A stretch of 64,000 bases of DNA, from the NCBI GenBank assembly GCA_963703175.1, contig OY969794.1, positions 1,302,001-1,366,000 of the forward strand. The letters are read 5' to 3'. Positions 16,813-23,602 of this stretch are shown piece after piece. This DNA comes from VRUE01 sp963703175. GTDB lineage: Bacteria > Actinomycetota > Thermoleophilia > Solirubrobacterales > 70-9. Under the pieces are notes generated by a model that saw only the letters and a program-made list of their open reading frames with translations, was not told the DNA's origin and did not search any database. Position 1 is the first letter of the stretch. Each line of letters starts with the position of its first letter. A program made the translations under genes and the position numbers.

Positions 16813-17036
16813 TAGGCCGACTTCGTAACTGAAACAGCGGGAATCGTCTGCTCGACAGCGTTGATGCGCACTCTGCTCACCTCCCTTCCTCTTGATAACC
16901 ACGCTAAATGCTCAGATTATCTAGATCGTTTAGCGGCTGTTGGCCCGTTCATAAAGGAAGAACCACAAATCGCTCGAAAAAGCCAGGGCAAATCGGCTAG
17001 GGTGGTGCGCTCAAAACACTTCAGGAGAGAGGATTC

Positions 17037-17651
17037 ATGCCGGCAAAGACCAGAACCCAGTCAGACGAGCTAGACGAGCTGCTCGCTCAATTGGTGGCAT
17101 GCATCAATACGGTCAAAGTGCTGACGGTCCTTGCCGAACGGGAGGCGAGTCCAAAGGTGATTGGCGACATATTGGGTTTGAAGACTCCAACTGTCAGCCA
17201 TCACGTCAAAAAGCTGGTAAGGCTAGGCGTAGTCGAGTTGATCAGAGAAGAGGATGTTGGTGGCGTGATGCAGCACACCTATCGAGCCATCATCAGGCCG
17301 CTTGTCAGCACCGAGGAGTGGGACAAGCTGAGCGTGGCTGAACGTCAGCGATTCTCGATTTGGATTGTCCAGCTAATCCTCGCTGATGCCGCGAAGTCCT
17401 TCCAGGCAAATATCTTCGACGCGCGCTCTAATCGGCATCTCAGCAGAACTCCGATCATCGCCGACGATCAGGGTCTTGACGAAGTTGCGAGCATCCAGAA
17501 CAAGGCGTTGAAAGAGGTCATCGAGACTCAAGCTGTCATCGCAGGCCGGATGGCTCGGGAGGGCACGGTAGGGATGAACGTCATGGTCGCCATGATGTGT
17601 TTCGAGCTTCCCGGACCCAGCGAGGGACCAGCCTCCCTCGGCGATGTGTAG
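17037..17651 (+). CDS. Winged helix-turn-helix regulator, paralog of the 15757 gene
   Basis: The 204-residue protein has an N-terminal winged helix (NTVKVLTVLAEREASPKVIGDILGLKTPTVS, HHVKKLVRLGVVELI) and the same C-terminal helical domain as its neighbour (VSTEEWDKLSVAERQRFSIWIVQ). ATG 17037 is preceded by GGAGAGAGG at good spacing. Such ArsR-like regulators with an extra helical domain are common in Thermoleophilia. No metal-binding Cys cluster is visible. Confidence 0.76.
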   Translation: MPAKTRTQSDELDELLAQLVACINTVKVLTVLAEREASPKVIGDILGLKTPTVSHHVKKLVRLGVVELIREEDVGGVMQHTYRAIIRPLVSTEEWDKLSVAERQRFSIWIVQLILADAAKSFQANIFDARSNRHLSRTPIIADDQGLDEVASIQNKALKEVIETQAVIAGRMAREGTVGMNVMVAMMCFELPGPSEGPASLGDV

Positions 17652-17714
17652 CTGTGTCTGCTGCTAGGTAAATACGGTCACGGCCGACTCCTGATCTTCA
17701 AAAACAAGCTCTAG

Positions 17715-17834
17715 AACGGCAAGACCCTCGGTGGACTAGAGAGCTACGTTCGGATTGGTGGCGCGCTGAATATCGAGCTTGACGATTTGCTCGCAGGCGA
17801 GCAGGCAGTCGATTCCGAGCAGGCAATGACCTAA
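17715..17834 (+). pseudogene. Remnant of an XRE (Cro/C1-type) regulator
   Basis: After an in-frame TAG (17712-17714) the frame reads NGKTLGGLESYVRIGG then ALNIELDDLLAGE and stops at 17832. This is the familiar C-terminal end of an XRE helix-turn-helix domain (the ENGK turn, then L-x-L-A-x-A-L-x-x-x-L-D-x-L). The N-terminal half with the DNA-reading helix is not present in frame upstream. It is either a decayed regulator or a frameshifted one. Confidence 0.5.
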
Positions 17835-17843
17835 GATTGAGCT

Positions 17844-18062
17844 ATGGCAACTGCCGTTAAAAGGCTCGATCTAGAACTCGGCGAAATCGTGGAAATCGAC
17901 GGTCGGCGGTACGAGGTAGTGCCGGACCGCGAGGGCGGCGTGACCATCGAACCGCCGATAACCCCTGTTGCTGAGCTGGACGCGCAGCGGGGAACGAAAC
18001 CTGCGAGCGCAGAGGATTTCGAGCGACTGACGGCGGGCTTTTCAACTGACGGCGAGGGCTAG
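17844..18062 (+). CDS. Small acidic protein, possible antitoxin
   Basis: The 72-residue product (LDLELGEIVEIDGRRYEVV, then KPASAEDFERLTAGFSTDGEG) has a beta-rich N-terminal half and an acidic helical tail, as in many small antitoxins. It lies ten bases after the XRE remnant and overlaps the next frame. No family was recognised with confidence; the antitoxin idea rests on size, charge and arrangement. Confidence 0.42.
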   Translation: MATAVKRLDLELGEIVEIDGRRYEVVPDREGGVTIEPPITPVAELDAQRGTKPASAEDFERLTAGFSTDGEG

Positions 18063-18462
18063 CACTCCGGCGGGAAGTCCCCCGCCCGTCGCGGTCGAGT
18101 TCGGCGATCTTGAGTGGCGGCAAGAGGTCGGGCGATTTGATCCGCACTCGCGCGCTCGCGTCCAGGCTGAGCGAGCGCGGCGCGAAATCGAGCGTGGCGA
18201 CGCGCGGCTCGACTGGCGGCGCTGCGAAGCAGAGGGACCACGCGGGATCAGGCTGCCGGGTTGCAGCAAGCTCTACGTCCCGCTAGGGAAGGCGGGTCCC
18301 TCGGACGCGCCGTATGGATTCGTTTTCCGCCTGACCCAGAATCCCGGTGGCGACCTTGCTTGGTCGATGGTCGCCTTTGGCATCCGGCATCCAGCGGACC
18401 GCCACACCCGCAGCGTTTATGAGCGCGCCCATAAGCGGCTCCAAGGCCACTTTCCGGGCTAG
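18046..18462 (+). CDS. Possible toxin-like protein with no standard start codon
   Basis: A frame of about 143 codons is open from 18031 to the TAG at 18460 but holds no ATG, GTG or TTG before its conserved-looking body; CTG 18046 is the only near-start. It reads VEFGDLEWRQEVGRFDPHSR, later LPGCSKLYVPLGKA, YGFVFRLTQNPGG, LAWSMVAFGIRHPADRHTRS and VYERAHKRLQ. Alternating strands ending in a basic helix recall RelE/ParE folds, but I cannot name a family. It overlaps the preceding small gene, as toxin-antitoxin pairs often do. It may have lost its start, or use frameshift or coupling. Confidence 0.36.
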   Translation: MTARASTPAGSPPPVAVEFGDLEWRQEVGRFDPHSRARVQAERARREIERGDARLDWRRCEAEGPRGIRLPGCSKLYVPLGKAGPSDAPYGFVFRLTQNPGGDLAWSMVAFGIRHPADRHTRSVYERAHKRLQGHFPG

Positions 18463-18494
18463 ACTCCCCGCGCCTCCCCGTAGCCACCCCCGAT

Positions 18495-18746
18495 CTAGGG
18501 CGCCACCGGCTTGCGCTGGCCGGTGGGTGGCTTGGTGAAGGCGGCATAGGTAAGCGGAACGTGCCGCATAAAGGCGTTCCATCTGTCTTCGATGGGGGTA
18601 TCGAAATCCATCTCGAAAGGCTCGTCACGCATCCCATTCGCCGCGACAGCGGTAGCGAATCCTCTAAAGGCAAGCTGATCGACAACTGGAAAAACCTTGT
18701 CCTTGACCCCGGCCTTCCGAAGGCTTTTGCCCGAACTTGTCCCCAA
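18495..18746 (-). CDS. Short hypothetical protein, doubtful
   Basis: An 83-residue frame with a TTG start and no clear ribosome site. The middle (FRGFATAVAANGMRDEPFEMDFDTPIEDRWNAFMRHVPLTY) has a natural amino-acid mix, so it may be a real small gene or the tail of a decayed one. No family recognised. Confidence 0.25.
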   Translation of the reverse strand: MGTSSGKSLRKAGVKDKVFPVVDQLAFRGFATAVAANGMRDEPFEMDFDTPIEDRWNAFMRHVPLTYAAFTKPPTGQRKPVAP

Positions 18747-18878
18747 AGCGAGGGGGCGGCTCCTTGGGATGGACCCGAGCGATTCCCTTCCCGATTGGGT
18801 TTTCGGTATCTAGCTCAATCGTCAGGAACCGAGCGATGAAGGAGCGTGCGCCCTAAACACTTGGGCCGCCTCAGGATC

Positions 18879-19358
18879 ATGGATGCCGTGACGTTTCTCT
18901 ACTGCTACCCGAAGGCAATCGAGACCGCGGAGGGTCAGGCCGAGGTCGCGGACGCTTTGGCAAAGCTCGCCGCCGAGTTGAAGCTGCATCCCCCGATTGA
19001 GCTAAGGGCCGACGATCAAGGCCATGTCACCGTCCCCCACATCGCCCTAAACGAAGACTTGGGCGGCGATGGATCGGGCCGTGCCCAGATTGGGCCGAGC
19101 GGGCGCTATTCATGCCGCCCGACCCCGAGCGATAGCGCCCCGGGCAGGAGTCGAACCTGCGACACCCGACTTAGGAGGTCGGTGCTCTATCCACTGAGCT
19201 ACCGGGGCGGAGGCTCGATTATCCCGCGTTCCGGGGTTGGAACAGAGTTGGAACAAATCTGGCCGCCAGAGTCCCCTAGCGTCCCCTTCTGCCCCCTTGG
19301 AATCGGCATAATCAAGCGCCCGCCCCGGGGGCAAGCCAAATTAGGACTTGACAAATAG
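18879..19358 (+). CDS. Hypothetical protein running into the tRNA region, doubtful
   Basis: The first about 70 residues (MDAVTFLYCYPKAIETAEGQ, then ADALAKLAAELKLHPPIELR) look protein-like. From about codon 86 the frame passes antisense through the tRNA-Arg gene, where its sequence (GRSRTCDTRLRRS) is the well-known artefact of translating a tRNA. If real, it is a truncated gene whose end was replaced at the element border. Confidence 0.25.
   Translation: MDAVTFLYCYPKAIETAEGQAEVADALAKLAAELKLHPPIELRADDQGHVTVPHIALNEDLGGDGSGRAQIGPSGRYSCRPTPSDSAPGRSRTCDTRLRRSVLYPLSYRGGGSIIPRSGVGTELEQIWPPESPSVPFCPLGIGIIKRPPRGQAKLGLDK
19136..19208 (-). tRNA. tRNA-Arg (anticodon CCU)
   Basis: A full 73-base cloverleaf: acceptor GCCCCGG/CCGGGGC, D arm GCTCAGTGGATAGAGC, anticodon arm CCGAC-CTCCTAA-GTCGG with anticodon CCT at 19175-19173, T arm GCAGG-TTCGACT-CCTGC, discriminator G. 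CCA is not encoded. It reads AGG codons, which are rare in GC-rich genomes. It lies about 150 bases inside the proposed right end of the mobile element and on the opposite strand to the attachment-site half tRNA. Confidence 0.95.
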
Positions 19359-19361
19359 TCC

Positions 19362-19403
19362 CTCCTAAGGAGTAGGCCGCAGGTTCGAATCCTGCTCGGG
19401 GCG
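19362..19403 (+). repeat. 3' half of a tRNA-Arg(CCU): proposed attachment-site duplicate
   Basis: The segment begins at an anticodon loop (CTCCTAA) and runs through GGAGT, the T arm GCAGG-TTCGAAT-CCTGC, acceptor TCGGGGC and discriminator G. No 5' half lies upstream. It differs from the intact tRNA at 19136, so it derives from another tRNA-Arg gene. Integrative elements that use tRNA 3' ends leave exactly such a fragment at their far border. The intact copy and the integrase would then lie to the left of this window; that part cannot be seen. Confidence 0.6.
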
Positions 19404-19406
19404 TTT
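19392..19406 (+). repeat. Target-site duplication, left copy
   Basis: CTGCTCGGGGCGTTT, identical to 20542-20556, directly flanks the IS481-family element. It covers the last 12 bases of the tRNA fragment. Confidence 0.85.
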
Positions 19407-20541
19407 TGTGATGTGTCGCGACATCGGAGACAGATGTCGCGCGACATAGTAGACACCTCAGGTACCTCCGATCGGCTGGTAGTCGCGGCTCGGATCGAGA
19501 GTCAGCCGGCGGATCAGCTCACCCGTCTCGGGATCGAGTATCCGGATGTCGCGGTCGGCGATCAGGAGCTTGACCGGCTTTCCTTTGTGGGCCCGGCCGA
19601 TGCCGATGTGATGGAGCTTTGAGTCGTGGCGCAGGGTGACCGTGCCCGCCGTGTCGACCTTGTCGTGACGGATGCGGAAGTGGGTCTCGGGCTCAGGCAC
19701 CCCTACCGGCCGGGCCTTGATCTGCGCGCTATAGGCCTGCAGGGGCGTGCGCCCACCCAGCGCCCGGTGGGGGCGGATCGCGTTGTAGTAGTGCACGAAG
19801 GCATCGAGTTGGCACTGCAGCTCGGCGAGCGTCCTCGCGGGGGCTTGGTTTGCCAGGTAGCGCTTCAGCGTCTGGTGGAGGCGCTCGACCTTGCCGCAGG
19901 TCTGCGGGTGGTAGGGCCGCGAGTTCTTAGCAACGACACCCAGGCGCTCCATCTCGACCTGCAAGAGCACCTTGCCGCCCCGGGGGGTGGCCGTGAACAC
20001 GGCGCCGTTGTCGCAAAGCAAAGACGCGGGTGCCCCGTGCAGGGCAATCGCAGAGCGAAATGCCTCGGCGACGTCGGCGGCCTTTGCGGTCGGGTAGGCA
20101 CGCGAGGCTAAAAAGAGCCTGGAGTGGTCGTCGATCATGTTGAGGATCTCCGCGTCGCGTCCGTCCCCCAGCCGCCAGTGGGTGATGTCGGCCTGCCACA
20201 TCTCATTTGGCAGATCGGCGCAAAAGCGGATCAGCGAGGAGCGCGGGCGCTTTTGCGGCTGGGGGGTGACCAGGCCCTCTCGCCTGAGGATCCGCCAGAT
20301 CGTCGAGACCGAGGGGACGTGCTCTGTCTTTGTCGGGCGAGGTGGTGGGCGATCGTCTCCGCGCCGCAGTCGTGCCTGAACTACCTCTCGGGGCCCGCTA
20401 CCGCGAGGGCGGCTCTGAGACCGAGCAGCCCTCCAACAGATGCGCCTCGACCAGGTATCGCGCCTTTGCCACAGGAGAGCTCCCTTCGTTGGGTGTCTCC
20501 TATGTCTCGCACAGGTGTCGCCTATCTGCTGACACCGGACA
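19407..20541 (-). mobile_element. IS481-family insertion sequence (degenerate)
   Basis: A 1135-base element bounded by imperfect terminal inverted repeats that both begin TGT and share blocks GTGTC, GAGAC and GACATAG-AGACACC over about 55 bases. It is flanked by a perfect 15-base direct repeat (19392-19406, 20542-20556), within the long duplications known for IS481. It carries one DDE transposase gene that is broken in its N-terminal part. It inserted into the 3' end of the tRNA fragment. Confidence 0.86.
19458..20472 (-). pseudogene. IS481-family DDE transposase, frameshifted
   Basis: The C-terminal part is intact: PNEMWQADITHW (first Asp), CDNGAVFTATPRGG (second Asp), GKVERLHQTLKRYLA (Glu), and a NAIRPHRALGGRTP segment, ending TLDPSRDYQPIGGT. 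In-frame sequence upstream gives STIWRILRREGLVTPQPQKRP. Before that the gene is broken. MAKARYLVEAHLLEGCSVSE starts at GTG 20472, ALAVAGPER continues in another frame and hits a stop, and AETIAHHLAR is in yet another frame, with the piece between missing. So at least two frameshifts and a deletion in the helix-turn-helix region have inactivated it. Confidence 0.86.
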
Positions 20542-20556
20542 CTGCTCGGGGCGTTT
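20542..20556 (+). repeat. Target-site duplication, right copy
   Basis: Second copy of CTGCTCGGGGCGTTT, directly after the right terminal repeat of the insertion sequence. Confidence 0.85.
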
Positions 20557-20587
20557 GCAGCCAGTCATAGGGGCCGGTGGGTACAGA

Positions 20588-20613
20588 AACGGCCCGGACA
20601 AGTCCGGGCCGTT
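20588..20613 (-). terminator. Terminator of the secreted-protein operon
   Basis: A perfect 12-bp stem (AACGGCCCGGAC with 20602-20613) and two-base loop, 32 bases past the stop of the minus-strand gene ending at 20645. It is followed on that strand by TTTCTG. It would also end plus-strand transcription from the tRNA side. Confidence 0.72.
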
Positions 20614-20644
20614 CTGCTTTCGACTGCTGGGTCGGGTTGCCGAG

Positions 20645-23602
20645 CTATTTGTGCTTCCGCCCGCCACCGCATTCAGGCCGCATCACCGGATTAGCCTTGG
20701 ACTGCTTGCCGTTTTGTCCTTCGAAGACCACGTTGGCCTTATTGGTCGAGCCACAGAGGTTGCGACTGTTGATGATCAGGCCCTTTTTGGCCCCCTGCAT
20801 GCGCAAGACGACTTTGGAGAGCGGTGCGTCAGGTGAGTCTTCAAGCGTCGCCCTGATCCCGCCATGGGCTGAGTCGATTCTGACCGAGACCTCGATGTCG
20901 ACCAGGCCATGCAGGTCAAAGAGGAGGTTGGGCAGCTTGTGGTTAGAGGAGCGCAGGTAGACGGGTCCTTCGAGTGGCGTATCAAGCAACGGGGTCCAGG
21001 CTTTGATGTAGCCGTATTGGGACCTCTCTGGGCACTGCTTGGCTGCGAACTGGACTCGGGTGCAGATCGTTTTGATGTGGGCCTGGTCGAGGAAGGCAGA
21101 ACGCGGTAGGCGAACTACGAGGCCTTTGATGTTGGCATCGCCCGCTTTAGGCGTGTAGAGGGCCTCAAGTCCAGGGTGGCCGCCTCTTTTGGTGCCGCCT
21201 TTGAGGTTTAAGGCCAGCTTTGGCTTAAAGCCCAGGTTCAGGCAGTTTGCAGCCTGGTAGCGAGTTGAGAGATCTACTGGCACATCATCTGCGGGATTGA
21301 AGACGTCAAGGTAGGAACCGAAGAGCCTTGCTTTGGCGCTTGATTCATCGCATGAGGTCGGGTTTAAGGTGAAGTTGGGTCGATCCACATAGACGCGCAG
21401 ATCCCTCAACTTCAAAACGATGCCCTTGAGGATGTGGGGGATCGGTTCTGAGTTGGCTCCGTCTACTTCCACTTCTGCGGTTTTTGAGTTGAGGTTCAGC
21501 GCCAGCTGGACGACAACCGTTCCCGCGTCAAAGGGACCGGCCACCGCTGGGGTCACCGAGATCACGCTCAGGGGATCGCCGTGAAAGGGGCCTCCGAGGT
21601 AGATCTGGCCCTTGACGTAGGTGAGCGCCCCGCCGACTCCCGCTCCAGCCAGGGTGTGGCCGATCAGGGAGTTTGAGGGACAGGAGGGGCTTGCCAGCTC
21701 TTGGCGACCGGTCTTGGTCCTGGCGAGCGCTATCGCCGCGTCAGGGCATTTGGAGACCCCCGCCAGCGATCCGAGCTCCCCCGGTGGCAAGATCGAGGAG
21801 AACTTGGTCATGTCCTGTTCTCCGTCTTCCCTGATCAAGCGCATGTTGAAGGGGCTGAAGCTGCCGGCGTTGTTGTTGATCGCTCCGGCTTCAAAGTGGG
21901 GATTGAAGGGCGGGATGCCCCCCGGTGGGCAGGCACCGCCGCCCTTGCCTTGGGTGATCTGAAAGTCAGAGCTCACCGTTCTCGGGTTGGTGGGGTCTGA
22001 GCGGGGGTAGAGCTTTGCCTCGGTGGTGTAGGTGCCGCAAGTTGAGGGGCTGATCAGAGGCGCCCTTTGTCCCTCGCGCAGATGGGCGTTGAAGTGACCG
22101 AGTGGGAACTGGGGGATGTCGTCGAGCGTCACCACCAGCCTTCCCGTCTTGGGATCAGGTTCGATTAGGGCCGGCAGCTTCGCGATCGCCCCCAGGTTGG
22201 GGTTCTTGACGACGAAGTAGGAGGCGATCAAGCTGTCAAAGGGATTCTCGGCTCCCGGTTGGGTGGTTGCCGGGTCATCTTGAGTAGCCAAGAAGATCGA
22301 GCCATCGAGGCCTTCTGGGACGATCGGCAAGTCGGCGTGCAAGGTGCCTACCTTTGAGGAGTTAGGACAGCCTTCCCCTGGTTTTGAATTCAAGGTCTCC
22401 CGTTCGAGGTCTGCCGGCGTGCAGACGCCGAGGCCTTCGCCGACTGAGGGGTTGATCGTTACCCCTTCAGGCAAGGTGACGACCGCTTTCTTGGTTTCCG
22501 AGTTGGCCAGGCCGTCTTTGCTCTTCAGCCCTTCATCAGAGAAGTCGAGGTTGAAGTCAAGCCCGCTGCCGGTCTCGGCCTGATCGGTTGAGAGCTTCGA
22601 ATCGATCTTTGGCGCAAAACCCAGTTTGCCGCAGCCGGTGAAGCCCTGGGGGATCGGCGGGATGGAGTTGTCGTGGGTGAGGGAGCCGCCTTCATCCCAG
22701 ATGCCGGGTTCTTCCCAGGAGTCGGCTTTGTATGTGGTGGCCGCCGGGCCGTCGCAGTTGCGCGGCAGGGTCAGGAAGGGCTTTTCTTCGGTTTGGACCG
22801 GGCAGGTCACTCCAAATTCGGGTGGGCTGGGAAGGAAGCCGGGGAATTCTTCGACTTCGCGTTCGCTCCCCTCCCCGCAAGCACCGCGCACTTCGTCATG
22901 GCCTGGATCTGCCGGGTTGCCCCAGAGCTGGAACACCGAGCCAAAGACGGTCGCCACCTGGGGGGTATTGCCAAGGGTGGCTTCGACGTTGTTCTCGCCG
23001 CCCTGCTTGACGCCGATGTCGACGACCACCGGCACGAGCAAGACCTTAAAGCCGATCCTCACCACCACCCCGGGCGGGGGCTTTAAGTTATAGATCGAGT
23101 TCTGCACCCACAGGAAGGGCGCCTGGAGCTGGTTTGAGACCAGGCCGACCGCCGTTTTGTCGGGGCAGAGCGAGTCGCCGCCGATTTGAATCGTGGCAAA
23201 GTCGCTGACCGAGCAGTAGGGGATCGCGCCGACGTCGCCGGTGAGCCCGGCGATCTGGGTGAAGATCGCGTCCTTGAGCTCGCCGCCGGGGAGCCATTCA
23301 AAGAAGGCCGGTTCGGTGTAGTTGAGGCCAAAGGAGGTCGTAAACGCGAAGGGGTGGGAGCCCGCCTGGGTGTCGGGGGTCCCGTCTTGGTTGGTGGCGG
23401 TGACGTCGAAGTTGTTGAGGCCGAATGCGGCCGAGGCCGTCGGGGCGGCGATCGCGCAGATCAGCAGGGCGGCTGCCGCGACCAGCACAGCGAGCAAGCC
23501 GCTGTGGCGGGGACGATGGTTTGCGCTGGGGGGATTCATCTTCTTTCCCGTCTCCTTGTTCATGGATGAGGTGGCGCTCGATTGCTTGGCGGCGTGCCTC
23601 AT
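20645..23602 (-). CDS. Very large secreted protein, Thermoleophilia type
   Basis: The 985-residue product has a signal peptide (LLAVLVAAAALLICAIAAPTASA). The mature protein has repeated beta-rich modules with motifs such as KKAVVTLPEGVTINPSVGEGLG, CPNSSKVGTL, LPPGELGSLAGVSKCPDAAI and a KGIVLKLRDLRVYVDRPNFTLNPTSC segment, with many paired cysteines, ending GGGRKHK. Proteins of this kind are abundant in Solirubrobacterales and lack a known function. ATG 23602 overlaps the stop of the upstream gene (ATGA), so translation is coupled; a later ATG at 23539 would give a shorter, more normal signal peptide. Confidence 0.66.
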   Translation of the reverse strand: MRHAAKQSSATSSMNKETGKKMNPPSANHRPRHSGLLAVLVAAAALLICAIAAPTASAAFGLNNFDVTATNQDGTPDTQAGSHPFAFTTSFGLNYTEPAFFEWLPGGELKDAIFTQIAGLTGDVGAIPYCSVSDFATIQIGGDSLCPDKTAVGLVSNQLQAPFLWVQNSIYNLKPPPGVVVRIGFKVLLVPVVVDIGVKQGGENNVEATLGNTPQVATVFGSVFQLWGNPADPGHDEVRGACGEGSEREVEEFPGFLPSPPEFGVTCPVQTEEKPFLTLPRNCDGPAATTYKADSWEEPGIWDEGGSLTHDNSIPPIPQGFTGCGKLGFAPKIDSKLSTDQAETGSGLDFNLDFSDEGLKSKDGLANSETKKAVVTLPEGVTINPSVGEGLGVCTPADLERETLNSKPGEGCPNSSKVGTLHADLPIVPEGLDGSIFLATQDDPATTQPGAENPFDSLIASYFVVKNPNLGAIAKLPALIEPDPKTGRLVVTLDDIPQFPLGHFNAHLREGQRAPLISPSTCGTYTTEAKLYPRSDPTNPRTVSSDFQITQGKGGGACPPGGIPPFNPHFEAGAINNNAGSFSPFNMRLIREDGEQDMTKFSSILPPGELGSLAGVSKCPDAAIALARTKTGRQELASPSCPSNSLIGHTLAGAGVGGALTYVKGQIYLGGPFHGDPLSVISVTPAVAGPFDAGTVVVQLALNLNSKTAEVEVDGANSEPIPHILKGIVLKLRDLRVYVDRPNFTLNPTSCDESSAKARLFGSYLDVFNPADDVPVDLSTRYQAANCLNLGFKPKLALNLKGGTKRGGHPGLEALYTPKAGDANIKGLVVRLPRSAFLDQAHIKTICTRVQFAAKQCPERSQYGYIKAWTPLLDTPLEGPVYLRSSNHKLPNLLFDLHGLVDIEVSVRIDSAHGGIRATLEDSPDAPLSKVVLRMQGAKKGLIINSRNLCGSTNKANVVFEGQNGKQSKANPVMRPECGGGRKHK

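Noticed and set aside
19110..19456. Minus-strand frames reading APVAQWIEHRPPKSG or SRIRTCGLLLRRD
   Set aside because: These are classic artefacts of translating through tRNA genes and tRNA fragments, not proteins.
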